A stretch of DNA of 64,000 bases from Pseudomonas viridiflava (GTDB lineage Bacteria; Pseudomonadota; Gammaproteobacteria; Pseudomonadales; Pseudomonadaceae): NCBI RefSeq assembly GCF_900573885.1, contig NZ_UPSE01000601.1, positions 248,001 to 312,000 on the forward strand, read 5' to 3'. The notes beneath the pieces were generated by a model that was not told where the DNA came from, searched no databases, and saw nothing but the letters and a program-made list of their open reading frames with translations. The stretch's first letter is position 1. Each line of letters opens with the position of its first letter. This document shows, piece by piece, positions 53,495 through 61,967 of this stretch. The position numbers and the translations under genes were made by a program.

Positions 53495-54394
53495 ATGCGT
53501 GTGCCTGTCCGTCTCGCCAGCCTGTGCTGCGCCATTTTTCTGAGCCAAGCGGCACTCGCTGCCGAGGTCTTGCCGCAGCGCTGGGTCAGTGCCGGTGGGT
53601 CGATCACTGAGTGGGTGGTGACGCTCGGTGGCCAAAGCAAACTGGTGGGCGTCGACACCACCAGCCTCAACCCCGCCGAGCTGAAAAAGCTGCCGAGCAT
53701 TGGTTACCAACGCCAGCTTGCCGCCGAAGGTATCTTGAGCCTCAAGCCCGATCTGCTCGTAGGCAGTGAAGAGATGGGGCCGCCACCCGTGCTGGCGCAG
53801 GTTAAAAGCGCCGGCGTTGCGGTCGAGTCGCTGTCGACCAAAGCCGATCTGCCAACGCTGGAACACACCCTTGAACGCATTGGTGCCCTGCTGGGCGATA
53901 AACCGCGGGCCGCAGGCGCGTTTGCTGACTATCAACAGCGGCTGAAAAAACAGGCCGACTGGGTAACCGCAGCACAAAGCAGCAAGCCAGTACCGAGCGT
54001 ATTGCTGCTGTTGTCCCATTCCGGCAGCAGCCCCATGGCGGCTGGGCAAGACACCCTCGGCGCGTGGCTGATCGAGCGCGCTGGCGGGCGCAGCATCACC
54101 ACCCATACCAGCTACAAGGCGCTGTCGACCGAAGCGATGCTGGCGCTGGACCCGGAGGTGATCATCTTCGCCGACCGCAGCATTGCCGGCGCCGAAGCGA
54201 AAGCAGCGCTGCTCAAACAGAACCCGGCGCTGGCTGCCACCCGCGCGGCGAAAAACGACCGTCTGCTGGCCATCGACCCGACGCTGTTGGTGGGCGGTCT
54301 GGGCCCGCGCGTTCCCGACGCGCTGGCAACCCTTGGCGCAGGCTTCTATCCTGCCGCGCAACCCCTGACTGCCGACGCTAAGCCGCAACCATGA
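53495..54394 (+). CDS. phuT: Periplasmic haem-binding protein PhuT
   Basis: 299 residues with signal peptide (MRVPVRLASLCCAIFLSQAALA). Substrate-binding protein of the haem ABC transporter: it captures haem in the periplasm. RWVSAGGSITEWVVTLGG at the mature N terminus, VGVDTTSLNPAELKKLPSIGYQRQLAAEGILSLKPDLLVGSE and a C-terminal lobe ending GPRVPDAL fit the HmuT/PhuT family. The Tyr in SIGYQR is the likely haem ligand, by homology. GGAG lies six bases before the ATG. It overlaps phuU (ATGA). Confidence 0.96.
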   Translation: MRVPVRLASLCCAIFLSQAALAAEVLPQRWVSAGGSITEWVVTLGGQSKLVGVDTTSLNPAELKKLPSIGYQRQLAAEGILSLKPDLLVGSEEMGPPPVLAQVKSAGVAVESLSTKADLPTLEHTLERIGALLGDKPRAAGAFADYQQRLKKQADWVTAAQSSKPVPSVLLLLSHSGSSPMAAGQDTLGAWLIERAGGRSITTHTSYKALSTEAMLALDPEVIIFADRSIAGAEAKAALLKQNPALAATRAAKNDRLLAIDPTLLVGGLGPRVPDALATLGAGFYPAAQPLTADAKPQP

Positions 54395-55428
54395 ACCCAG
54401 TTGTCCTTCCGCGCTCACTGTTTATTGCACTGGGCCTGCTGCTCTCGCTCGCCTTGCTGATGTCGCTGGCGCTGGGGCCGGTGAGCCTGCCGCTGCTGGA
54501 CACGCTCAAAGGCGCGCTGCGGGTATTCGGCGTGCCGGTGGGCGGCGCCGAGCTTGCCCAGGCCGAGCTGATCATCGGCCAGATTCGCATGCCGCGAACC
54601 TTGCTCGGCCTGGCGGTGGGCGCGGTGCTGGCGTTGGCCGGCGTGGCCATGCAGGGGCTCTTTCGCAACCCGCTGGCCGACCCCGGCCTGGTGGGCGTTT
54701 CCAGCGGCGCGGCGCTGGGGGCGGCCATTGCGATTGTCGGCGGCGCCTGGTTGGGCGGCGTACCGCAAGCGTTCGCGCCGTACCTGTTGTCAGTGAGCGC
54801 CTTTGCGGGCGGGCTGGTGGTGACGGCACTGGTCTATCGCCTTGGCAGCCGCAACGGCCAGACCAGCGTGTCGACCATGTTGCTCGCGGGCATCGCACTC
54901 ACCGCCTTGGCCGGCGCGGTGATTGGCCTGTTCACCTACCTGGCCGACGACGCCACGCTGCGCACCCTCACGTTCTGGAACCTGGGCAGCCTCAACGGCG
55001 CCAGCTATTCGCGGCTGTGGCCTTTGTTGGTGGTTACCGTGGCAGTTGGCCTGTGGCTGCCCCGGCGCGCCAAGGCGCTGAATGCCTTGCTGCTCGGCGA
55101 GTCGGAAGCGCGGCACCTGGGTTTTGACATCGAGCGGGTCAAGCGTGAGCTGGTGTTCTGCACCGCCCTGGGCGTGGGCGCTGCGGTGGCGGCGGCCGGC
55201 ATGATCGGCTTTATCGGGCTGGTGGTACCGCACCTGGTGCGCTTGCTGGTCGGGCCGGATCACCGCGTGTTGCTGCCGGCTTCGGCGCTGGCGGGTGCTG
55301 CGTTGCTGCTGTTTGCCGACGTGGTCGCGCGGCTGGCGCTGGCGCCGGCTGAATTGCCGATCGGCATCGTGACCGCATTGATCGGCGCGCCGTTCTTTCT
55401 TTACCTGCTGCTGCGAGGACGTGCCTGA
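54391..55428 (+). CDS. phuU: Haem ABC transporter permease PhuU
   Basis: 345 residues, FecCD-type permease with about ten membrane helices. Family marks: GQIRMPRTLLGLAVGAVLALAGVAMQGLFRNPLADPGLVGVSSGAALG near residues 50-100, MLLAGIALTALAGAV, the ATPase-contacting loop LLLGESEARHLGFDIERVKR, and GMIGFIGLVVPHLVRLLVGPDHR. It forms the inner-membrane channel with PhuV. Overlaps phuT by four bases and phuV by one, so the three subunits are co-translated. Confidence 0.97.
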   Translation: MNPVVLPRSLFIALGLLLSLALLMSLALGPVSLPLLDTLKGALRVFGVPVGGAELAQAELIIGQIRMPRTLLGLAVGAVLALAGVAMQGLFRNPLADPGLVGVSSGAALGAAIAIVGGAWLGGVPQAFAPYLLSVSAFAGGLVVTALVYRLGSRNGQTSVSTMLLAGIALTALAGAVIGLFTYLADDATLRTLTFWNLGSLNGASYSRLWPLLVVTVAVGLWLPRRAKALNALLLGESEARHLGFDIERVKRELVFCTALGVGAAVAAAGMIGFIGLVVPHLVRLLVGPDHRVLLPASALAGAALLLFADVVARLALAPAELPIGIVTALIGAPFFLYLLLRGRA

Positions 55429-56195
55429 TGCTGTGCGCCGAAAACCTGACCATTCAACGCGGCAGCAAACGCGTACTGACCGGCATCAATCTGGCCCTGC
55501 AACCCGGCGAAATGCTCGGCGTGCTCGGCCCCAACGGCGCAGGCAAAAGCACCTTGCTGGATGCCTTGAGCGGCGAACTGAAACCCAGCGAAGGGCGCAT
55601 CACCCTGGATGACCGCCCGCTCAGCGAGTGGAGCGGCCCCGAGCGCGCGCAGCGTCTGGCGATACTGCCGCAAACCTCGACCCTTAATTTCGCCTTCCGC
55701 GTGGAAGACGTGGTCGGCATGGGCCGTTTGCCCCACGCCACCGGGCGCGTGCGCGATGAACACATCATTGCCGAAGCGCTGGGCGCCGCCGATGCCGCGC
55801 ATTTGGCCGGGCGCAACTACCTGGAATTGTCCGGCGGCGAGCGCCAGCGTGTGCACCTGGCGCGGGTGCTGGCGCAGCTCTGGCCGGGCGCCAGCGGGCA
55901 AACGCTACTGCTGGATGAACCGACCTCCATGCTCGACCCGCTGCACCAGCACATCACCCTGCAAGCCGCGCGGAACATCGCCGCCAACGGCGTGGCGGTG
56001 CTGGTGATTCTTCACGACCTGAACCTGGCCGCCCGCTACTGCGACCGCCTGCTGCTGTTGCACAACGGCGGCGCCCACGCCCTCGGCACGCCTGATGAGG
56101 TGCTGCAAGCGGAGCCGCTGCGCGCGGTGTTCAATCTGGAAGTGCTGGTGCAGCGCCACCCCGAACGCGGCCATCCGCTGATCATTGCCCGTTAA
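55428..56195 (+). CDS. phuV: Haem ABC transporter ATPase PhuV
   Basis: 255 residues. Walker A GPNGAGKST near residues 36-44, Q-loop LPQTSTLNFAFRVEDVVGMGRLPH, signature LSGGERQRVHLARVLAQLW, Walker B TLLLDEPTSMLDPLHQ, H-loop VLHDLNLAARYCDRLLLL, with the C-terminal LEVLVQRHPERGHPLI typical of HmuV. It powers uptake of haem through PhuU. Operon with phuT and phuU; phuW follows 21 bases later. Confidence 0.97.
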   Translation: MLCAENLTIQRGSKRVLTGINLALQPGEMLGVLGPNGAGKSTLLDALSGELKPSEGRITLDDRPLSEWSGPERAQRLAILPQTSTLNFAFRVEDVVGMGRLPHATGRVRDEHIIAEALGAADAAHLAGRNYLELSGGERQRVHLARVLAQLWPGASGQTLLLDEPTSMLDPLHQHITLQAARNIAANGVAVLVILHDLNLAARYCDRLLLLHNGGAHALGTPDEVLQAEPLRAVFNLEVLVQRHPERGHPLIIAR

Positions 56196-56216
56196 TTGCG
56201 CTTTAAAGGAGCAACC

Positions 56217-57089
56217 ATGCGTTTCGTTTTACTGCTGTGCGTGTTTCTGACGGGCTGCCAGACATTGGCGCCGCTGCCGGACTGGCAAGCGCCAAAAGAC
56301 CGTGACCATGCTGACGTCGGCGTTATTCGCGACCTGCGTACCGGCGAGCAACTGAGCCCCGAGCAACTGGTGGACCGCCTGGCAGCGGCGCCGCGCGTGC
56401 TGGTTGGCGAGCAGCACGACAACCCCGATCACCACGCCCTGGAGCTCTGGCTGCTGCAAGCGCTGGAGCAGAAGCGAACGCAAGGCAGCGTGCTGATGGA
56501 AATGCTCAATCCGGACCAGCAAGCCAAGGTAGACGCGGCGCGCGGTCAGGCGCTGGCTGATGTGCCAAGCGCGCTGGCCTGGCAGAAAAACTGGGAATGG
56601 TCGATGTACGGCCCTATCGTTCGCCACGCGCTGGCCCAGCCGTATCCCTTGCTGGCCGCCAACCTGGACCGCAGCGAAATCATGGGCATCTACAAAACCA
56701 GGCCGGTATTGAGCGGCACGGCCTCGACCGCGCCGAGCGTACAAGCGCCGTTGCTGGAACAGATTCGCGAGTCCCATTGCGGCTTGCTGCCGGAGTCGCA
56801 ATTGCCCGCGATGGTAGCCGTGCAACAACAACGTGACCGGCGCATGGCCCAGCAACTTTCAGCCGCCCCGCAACCGGCGCTGTTGTTTGCCGGCGCGTTC
56901 CATGTGCGCCGTGACGTCGGCGTGCCGCTGCACCTGACGGACCTGGGCGCCGGGCAGGGCAGCGTCACGCTGATACTGGCCGAAGTGGGCAAGACCGTGC
57001 CGGCAAGCTCGGCCGATTACGTCTGGTACACCCCGGCCGTTGCCGACATCGACCACTGCGCCGAGCTGCGCAAGTCGATGGGTCAGTAA
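56217..57089 (+). CDS. phuW: ChaN-family haem-binding lipoprotein PhuW
   Basis: 290 residues from the ATG at 56217 (AAGGAG upstream); a start at 56196 lacks support. Lipobox LTGC in MRFVLLLCVFLTGCQT. The ChaN domain contains RVLVGEQHDNPDHHALELWLLQAL near residues 60-83 and FAGAFHVRRDVGVPLHL near residue 222; such proteins bind haem or iron. It is last of the haem transport group, matching phuW of P. aeruginosa. Probably anchored in the outer membrane (no Asp at +2). Confidence 0.93.
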   Translation: MRFVLLLCVFLTGCQTLAPLPDWQAPKDRDHADVGVIRDLRTGEQLSPEQLVDRLAAAPRVLVGEQHDNPDHHALELWLLQALEQKRTQGSVLMEMLNPDQQAKVDAARGQALADVPSALAWQKNWEWSMYGPIVRHALAQPYPLLAANLDRSEIMGIYKTRPVLSGTASTAPSVQAPLLEQIRESHCGLLPESQLPAMVAVQQQRDRRMAQQLSAAPQPALLFAGAFHVRRDVGVPLHLTDLGAGQGSVTLILAEVGKTVPASSADYVWYTPAVADIDHCAELRKSMGQ

Positions 57090-57180
57090 CGTCGCGCCTT
57101 CCCGCCACCGGCAATTCCGGCGACAATCGCGTTCCCTCGCGACAGTCACACCGGCCCTTGCGCAGGTGTGTGGAGTTGAC

Positions 57181-57213
57181 ATGAATGCTTGCTTGCCCGA
57201 GGCGCTGCTGTGA
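57181..57213 (+). CDS. Ten-codon upstream ORF overlapping the psi-subunit start
   Basis: ATG AAT GCT TGC TTG CCC GAG GCG CTG CTG TGA: ten codons behind TGGAG at good spacing. Its stop overlaps the GTG start of the next gene (GTGA at 57210-57213). This is the arrangement for translational coupling. It may just be chance; no family is known. Confidence 0.4.
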   Translation: MNACLPEALL

Positions 57214-58037
57214 TCACTGAGCTGCGCCGCCGCGCCTATTTGAATGCCATGCAGGTCGCCAACTGGCTGCCGCGCGTGGCCCTGCCGTTCGCCGCCCCTT
57301 CGCGCCCGGAACTGCTCGAACCGCCGGTCGAAGACGCGCCGGTTGCGGTCGCCGAAGCGCCCGTCGAGCGCGCGCCTGTGGCGGCACCGGAACCCGCCGC
57401 CGCGCCGCCAGCGCCGGTGGTCAATGAACGCCCGAAAATTGAAGTGCCACGCCCCAGCGCCCGCGTCGAAGCCAAACCCGCGCCTGTCGCAGCCGAGGAC
57501 GATGCAGCCCCTGCGCCGGCTAAAGTGGCGCCCGTTGCGCCGCCGCGTTTCAGCTTGCAACTGCTGCGAGCCGGCTCCTGCGTGATTCTCGCCGAGCTGT
57601 CTACCGGCGAACCGTTCGCCGCTCGCGACCCCGCTTACCTGCTGCTTAAAGACCTGCTGCGCGCCGCCGGCCTGCCCGACAGCCCGCAAATTATCGGCGA
57701 GCCCGTGCGCTGGCCGCTGCTGGCCCGCGGCAACCTCGACCAGGGCCCGCAAGCGGCGCTGGAATATGTGCAAGGTTTCCTGATGGCCCGCCTGGAAGAA
57801 GAACCCGACTGCAAATGCCTGTGGCTGGTGGGTTTGCCGGCCATTCGTTTTGCCGGCGAGGCGGATGAGCAGGTGTACAACCGCGAACTGCAAGTTGAAG
57901 GCCTGGGCGCGGCCTGGGCGTTGCCGAGTCTGGAATTGCTGATGGACGAGCCGGCGCGCAAGGCGCCGTTGTGGCAAGCCATGCAGCGCGTAATGCGGCG
58001 CTGGCAGACGCAGGAGGCCGGGTCGCTGCATGAATGA
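57210..58037 (+). CDS. holD: DNA polymerase III psi subunit, cryptic pseudomonad type (HolD)
   Basis: 275 residues from GTG at 57210, with GAGG seven bases before. No strong HolD similarity is visible by eye, but the gene directly precedes rimI and overlaps it, like holD-rimI in E. coli, and the P. aeruginosa homologue at this place (PA4679) was shown to be a divergent psi subunit that links the clamp loader to SSB, as I recall. An Ala/Pro-rich low-complexity segment (residues ~30-110) resembles a TonB spacer and causes misannotation as TonB. The C-terminal part (residues ~110-270) is globular. Confidence 0.75.
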   Translation: MITELRRRAYLNAMQVANWLPRVALPFAAPSRPELLEPPVEDAPVAVAEAPVERAPVAAPEPAAAPPAPVVNERPKIEVPRPSARVEAKPAPVAAEDDAAPAPAKVAPVAPPRFSLQLLRAGSCVILAELSTGEPFAARDPAYLLLKDLLRAAGLPDSPQIIGEPVRWPLLARGNLDQGPQAALEYVQGFLMARLEEEPDCKCLWLVGLPAIRFAGEADEQVYNRELQVEGLGAAWALPSLELLMDEPARKAPLWQAMQRVMRRWQTQEAGSLHE

Positions 58038-58482
58038 CACCGTAACCTTCCGCCCTATGACCGAGGCGGATCTCGACGAAGTGATCCAGATCGAATGCGC
58101 CGCCTTCAGCCACCCGTGGTCGCGCAAGTTATTCAGCGACGGCCTCAGCAGCTACGACTGCTGGGTGATGTTCGAAGGCGAGCGCCAGGTTGGCCATGCC
58201 GTGCTCAGCGTGATCATCGACGAAGCCCATCTGCTCAACATCACCGTGGCCCCGCACTGCCAGGGCCGGGGGTTGGGCTTGCTGCTGCTGGAGCGGTTGA
58301 TGCAGCGGGCCCTCGAACTGAAAGCCGGTGAATGCTTTCTGGAAGTGCGCGCCAGCAACCTCGCGGCGTATCGCTTGTACGAGCGCTACGGCTTCAACGA
58401 AATCGGCCGGCGCCGCGACTACTACCCGGCGCCGGGTGGCCGCGAAGATGCATTGGTCATGGCCTGCACCTTGTTCGACTAG
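58030..58482 (+). CDS. rimI: Ribosomal-protein-alanine N-acetyltransferase RimI
   Basis: 150 residues, GNAT fold. Acetylates the N-terminal alanine of ribosomal protein S18. Acetyl-CoA motif VAPHCQGRGLGLLLLERLM near residue 77-95, then CFLEVRASNLAAYRLYERYGFNEIGRRRDYYP, the C-terminal GNAT motif B. It overlaps the psi gene by eight bases, typical for the holD-rimI pair. No other gene of the operon follows. Confidence 0.96.
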   Translation: MNDTVTFRPMTEADLDEVIQIECAAFSHPWSRKLFSDGLSSYDCWVMFEGERQVGHAVLSVIIDEAHLLNITVAPHCQGRGLGLLLLERLMQRALELKAGECFLEVRASNLAAYRLYERYGFNEIGRRRDYYPAPGGREDALVMACTLFD

Positions 58483-58612
58483 GCGCCACGGTCCTGACTT
58501 GATCCGCTACAGCGCCCGGCGCGTTCGGTCGCTGTGACAGGCTCAGCGCTCGCCCATACTGCCCGCCACGTTTTCGGGCCGTCGGTTGCGCCCAATGAAT
58601 AAGGACTCGTTC

Positions 58613-60550
58613 ATGCTCGTTCGCCTGCTTTCACTGGGTTCGCTGCTGGGGCTGCTGCTTACTGCCCACTGCGCCATCGCCGCGCCCCGCGACTTCACCA
58701 TTCTGCACACCAACGACTGGCAGTCGCGCCTGCTGGGTTTTGGCCCCAACAACGAATACACCCCGGCCACCGTCAACGACGACGGCACGGTGGGCGGCGT
58801 GGCGCGGCTGGCCACGCTGGTCAAAGCCCGTCGCGAGGCGGCCGGCGAGCAGCCCTTGCTGCTGCTCGATGCCGGCGACTTCACCATGGGCACGCTGTTT
58901 CACACCATCACCCGCGAAGCCGGCAGCGAGCTGCGCTTGATGAGCCAGATCGGCTACGACGCCACCACCCTGGGCAACCACGAATTCGACTTCCGCCCCA
59001 TGGGCCTGGCCGCCATGCTCAACGCGGCCGCCAAGGCCGAAGGCGATGCGCTGGTGCCGGTGATTGCCAGCAACATTCAGTTCGACGCCAACAACCCCGC
59101 CGACGACAGCCTCAAAGCCCAGCAAGACGCCGGTCGCATCGTGCCGTACAAAATCATCGAGAAAGGCGGCATCCGCTTCGGGCTGTTTGGCCTGCTCGGC
59201 TACAACGCCATTGCCGTGTCGCCGATGACCAAACCGGTGACCTTCGCCGACCCGATCGAAACCGCCAAGGTCATGGTCAAGAAACTGCGCGAAGACGACA
59301 ACGTCGACGTGGTCATTCTGCTTTCGCACATGGGTGTCGCTCAGCAAGACGACGGCAGCTGGCGTGGGGAAGAAGTGGAAATGGTCGAGCAGGTGCCGGG
59401 CATCGATATCGTGGTGGGCGGCCATTCCCACGTAGCGCTGCCGCAGCCGGTATTGGTCAACAGCCACACGCCGGTGGTGCAGGCCGGTTCGGAAATCCAG
59501 TACCTGGGCGAGTTGCACATGCAGCTGGGCGAAGACGGCAAAACCCGCGTGCGCGACTACAGCCTGCACCCGATCAACGACCAGACCGCAGGCGACGGGG
59601 TTATCACCACGCAGGTTGAAGACTTCAAGCAGCAAGTCAGCAAGCAGATGCTCGAACCCAAGGGCTATCGCTTCGACCAGCCGCTGGCCATGCTGGACAA
59701 AACCCTGACCCGCGAACACGACGACCCGATTCTCGCCAACCTGGTGACCGACGCCCTGCGCGACGCCACCGGCAGCGACATTGCCTTCACCGGCAACGGC
59801 ACCATTCGCGACGACATGATCAAGGGCCGCACCGGCATTCAGGCGGTGTCCGACCTGTTCCGCATCGCTCCGCTGGGCATCGGCCAACTGGACGACGCGC
59901 CGGGCTATCCCTTGGTAAAGGTGTACGTCACCGGTAAAGAGCTGAAAGACATTCTCGAAGTGCTGCTGCTGGCCTACCAGATGCGCGACAGCGACAGCTA
60001 CTTCCCCCGCGTGGCCGGATTGCGCTTCAGCTACAACCCGTACCGCGTGCCGTTCGACCGCGTCAGCCAAGTGGAGCTGGGCGACGCCGTGCGCGGTTAC
60101 CGCGACCTCGATCTCGACGACCCCCGGCTCTACAGCATTGGCGCCAGCAGCTACGTCGGCGGCTTTACCTGGCTGATCTCTGACCTCAGCAAAGGCCTGA
60201 TGACCGTGGTGCCCAAAGACGCCAACGGCCGACCGTTGGCTGAGCTCAACGACGCCATTATCGACGCCGACCCCAACACACCCGGCGTGCAGGAGTACAA
60301 AGAATGGCAAGGCCTGCTCGACCATATCCGCCGCCTGCCCGATGTTAACGGCGACGGCCTGGCCGACATTCCCACCAGCGGCCCGGCAGCCGAGCCCCGC
60401 ATGCTGCGCGCGCCAAGCTTCGCCCCGGCGGCCATGTTCCGCTACGCCGGTACGCTGCAATGGGGTGTGACCGTGGTGGTGGTGCTGGGCGTGCTGTTGA
60501 TTCTCTGGCTGCTGCGCCAGGCCTTTCGCCGCACGCCACGTCGCGCTTAA
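58613..60550 (+). CDS. 5'-nucleotidase / bifunctional metallophosphatase with C-terminal membrane anchor
   Basis: 645 residues from the ATG at 58613 (AAGGA eight bases upstream); an ATG at 58595 lacks a ribosome-binding site. Signal peptide MLVRLLSLGSLLGLLLTAHCAIA, then a calcineurin-type domain: ILHTNDWQSRL, LDAGDFTMGTLF, TTLGNHEFDF, LLSHMG, GGHSHV. The second metal ligand of the first motif, normally His in TNDxH, is Gln. The 5'-nucleotidase C domain follows (GNGTIRDDMIKGRTG). Near residue 580 a DVNGDGLAD loop resembles a calcium-binding loop, and a terminal helix (WGVTVVVVLGVLLILWLL) anchors it, so it is likely a periplasmic, membrane-bound phosphatase. Confidence 0.92.
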   Translation: MLVRLLSLGSLLGLLLTAHCAIAAPRDFTILHTNDWQSRLLGFGPNNEYTPATVNDDGTVGGVARLATLVKARREAAGEQPLLLLDAGDFTMGTLFHTITREAGSELRLMSQIGYDATTLGNHEFDFRPMGLAAMLNAAAKAEGDALVPVIASNIQFDANNPADDSLKAQQDAGRIVPYKIIEKGGIRFGLFGLLGYNAIAVSPMTKPVTFADPIETAKVMVKKLREDDNVDVVILLSHMGVAQQDDGSWRGEEVEMVEQVPGIDIVVGGHSHVALPQPVLVNSHTPVVQAGSEIQYLGELHMQLGEDGKTRVRDYSLHPINDQTAGDGVITTQVEDFKQQVSKQMLEPKGYRFDQPLAMLDKTLTREHDDPILANLVTDALRDATGSDIAFTGNGTIRDDMIKGRTGIQAVSDLFRIAPLGIGQLDDAPGYPLVKVYVTGKELKDILEVLLLAYQMRDSDSYFPRVAGLRFSYNPYRVPFDRVSQVELGDAVRGYRDLDLDDPRLYSIGASSYVGGFTWLISDLSKGLMTVVPKDANGRPLAELNDAIIDADPNTPGVQEYKEWQGLLDHIRRLPDVNGDGLADIPTSGPAAEPRMLRAPSFAPAAMFRYAGTLQWGVTVVVVLGVLLILWLLRQAFRRTPRRA

Positions 60551-60590
60551 CGCTGTGACCCGGCTCACCGCGCGCTTGTCAAAGGCACCA

Positions 60591-60608
60591 GGCACCCCGT
60601 AGGGTGCC
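60591..60608 (+). other. Small stem-loop before carbonic anhydrase
   Basis: GGCACCC / CGTA / GGGTGCC, a seven-bp perfect stem 25 bases before the carbonic anhydrase ATG. No T tract; could be an mRNA leader hairpin. Confidence 0.4.
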
Positions 60609-60633
60609 CATCGGACTTTCTGGGAGAACTGAC

Positions 60634-61278
60634 ATGAGCGATCTGCAGCAGCTGTTTGACAACAACGAGCGGTGGGCCGAATCCATCAAGCAGGAAGACC
60701 CTGAGTTCTTCGAAAAGCTGGCCCGCCAGCAAGTGCCGGAATACCTCTGGATCGGCTGCTCCGACGCCCGCGTGCCCGCCAACGAAATCGTCGGCATGTT
60801 GCCCGGCGATTTGTTCGTGCACCGCAACGTCGCCAACGTGGTGCTGCACACTGACCTCAACTGCATGTCGGTGATCCAGTACGCCGTGGACGTACTCAAG
60901 GTCAAACACATCCTCGTCACCGGCCACTACGGCTGCGGCGGCGTTCGTGCCTCGATGAACGATGCACAGCTGGGCTTGATCGACGGCTGGATCCGCACCA
61001 TCCGCGACCTCTACTACGAACAGCGCGAACACCTGGCGCAGCTGCCCACTGAAGAAGAGCGGGTCGACCGCTTGTGTGAACTGAACGTCATCCAGCAAGT
61101 GGCCAACGTCAGCCACACCACCATCGTCCAGAACGCCTGGCACCGCGGCCAAAGCCTTTCCGTACACGGCTGCATCTACGGCATCAAAGACGGCCGCTGG
61201 AAAAACCTCAACGTTACCGTCAGCGGCATGGAACAACTTCCCCCCCAATACCGCCTGCGCCCGCTGGGCGAAAGCTGA
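60634..61278 (+). CDS. can: Beta-class carbonic anhydrase
   Basis: 214 residues from the ATG at 60634 (GGGAG before it). Interconverts CO2 and bicarbonate, supplying carboxylases and CarB. The zinc ligands are intact: Cys and Asp in WIGCSDARVPANEI near residue 42, and His/Cys in VTGHYGCGGVRAS near residue 98. VHRNVANVV is also typical. Bounded downstream by a repeat cluster, so probably monocistronic. Confidence 0.97.
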   Translation: MSDLQQLFDNNERWAESIKQEDPEFFEKLARQQVPEYLWIGCSDARVPANEIVGMLPGDLFVHRNVANVVLHTDLNCMSVIQYAVDVLKVKHILVTGHYGCGGVRASMNDAQLGLIDGWIRTIRDLYYEQREHLAQLPTEEERVDRLCELNVIQQVANVSHTTIVQNAWHRGQSLSVHGCIYGIKDGRWKNLNVTVSGMEQLPPQYRLRPLGES

Positions 61279-61285
61279 GCCAAAA

Positions 61286-61455
61286 GCATCGCGGCTAAAG
61301 CCGCTCCCACACAGTGCAGAACATCGCACCTGTAGGAGCGGCTTCAGCCGCGAGCTTTTGATCTGAGAATCCGGCCAAACAAAAAAAGCTTCGCGAGCAA
61401 GCTCGCTCCTACAAAAGCCGAAGCATCCGTAGGAGCGAGCTTGCTCGCGAAGCCC
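61286..61455. repeat. Cluster of four REP units after carbonic anhydrase
   Basis: Two tail-to-tail pairs are readable: GCGGCTAAAGCCGCTCCCAC with TGTAGGAGCGGCTTCAGCCG, and TTCGCGAGCAAGCTCGCTCC with GTAGGAGCGAGCTTGCTCGC. Each unit is itself palindromic. The 233 bases between can and osmE hold these and no gene; such REP clusters often mark gene ends and may slow 3' decay. Confidence 0.9.
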
Positions 61456-61511
61456 TTGATCCAAACACTATCAGCCGCGCCGCCCAGCGGACGCGCAGCC
61501 GATCGCCCCCC

Positions 61512-61850
61512 TTACTGAACCCGCTCGTTGTGTTCCATTTGCTCGCAGGTCATAAATCCCTTTCCGTCCACGCGATCATTCGCGTCAAAACTCACGTAAT
61601 AAACCTGTTTGGCGCCGTCTTTTTCCATCACGTAGTTATTGCACGTGCCCGGGCGCACGGTGCGGTTCAGTTCGGTGGAGGGTGGGCCGCCAACGGTGAG
61701 CACTTCCGACTTGGTCATGCCGACATCTACCTGCTTGGCCAGCGGCTCGTTGCGGTAGGTAACGTAGTCGACCGGGTTTTCCACTTTGCTGGCGCAACCT
61801 GTAACCGCTGCCAGTGCACAGGCAGCCGCGAGGAGTTTGGTCTTGGACAT
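61512..61850 (-). CDS. osmE: Osmotically inducible lipoprotein OsmE
   Basis: 112 residues with lipobox VTGC (MSKTKLLAAACALAAVTGCAS), one SmpA/OmlA domain: VDVGMTKSEVLTVGGPPST, then RPGTCNNYVMEKDGAKQVYYVSFDANDRVDGKGFMTCEQ, which matches OsmE including both cysteines. It is a small outer-membrane-associated stress lipoprotein of unknown precise role. AAGGA precedes the ATG. An AlgU-type promoter lies about 42 bases upstream of the start. Confidence 0.93.
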   Translation of the reverse strand: MSKTKLLAAACALAAVTGCASKVENPVDYVTYRNEPLAKQVDVGMTKSEVLTVGGPPSTELNRTVRPGTCNNYVMEKDGAKQVYYVSFDANDRVDGKGFMTCEQMEHNERVQ

Positions 61851-61891
61851 GGTGTCTTTCCTTGTGAGGAGCCGTTGTCGGCTTGCAACTT

Positions 61892-61919
61892 TTTGAGCCG
61901 CCTCGCTGGAACTAAGTTC
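61892..61919 (-). promoter_or_regulatory. AlgU (sigma-22/sigma-E) promoter of osmE
   Basis: On the minus strand GAACTT, 17 bases, TCAAA: perfect -35 and a good -10 for the extracytoplasmic-function sigma factor AlgU. osmE is a known envelope/osmotic-stress gene in P. aeruginosa under AlgU, as I recall. Confidence 0.8.
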
Positions 61920-61967
61920 GAGTTTTTTGCCCCTTAGCTATTCCATAACAAGAACCAAGGACTTCCC

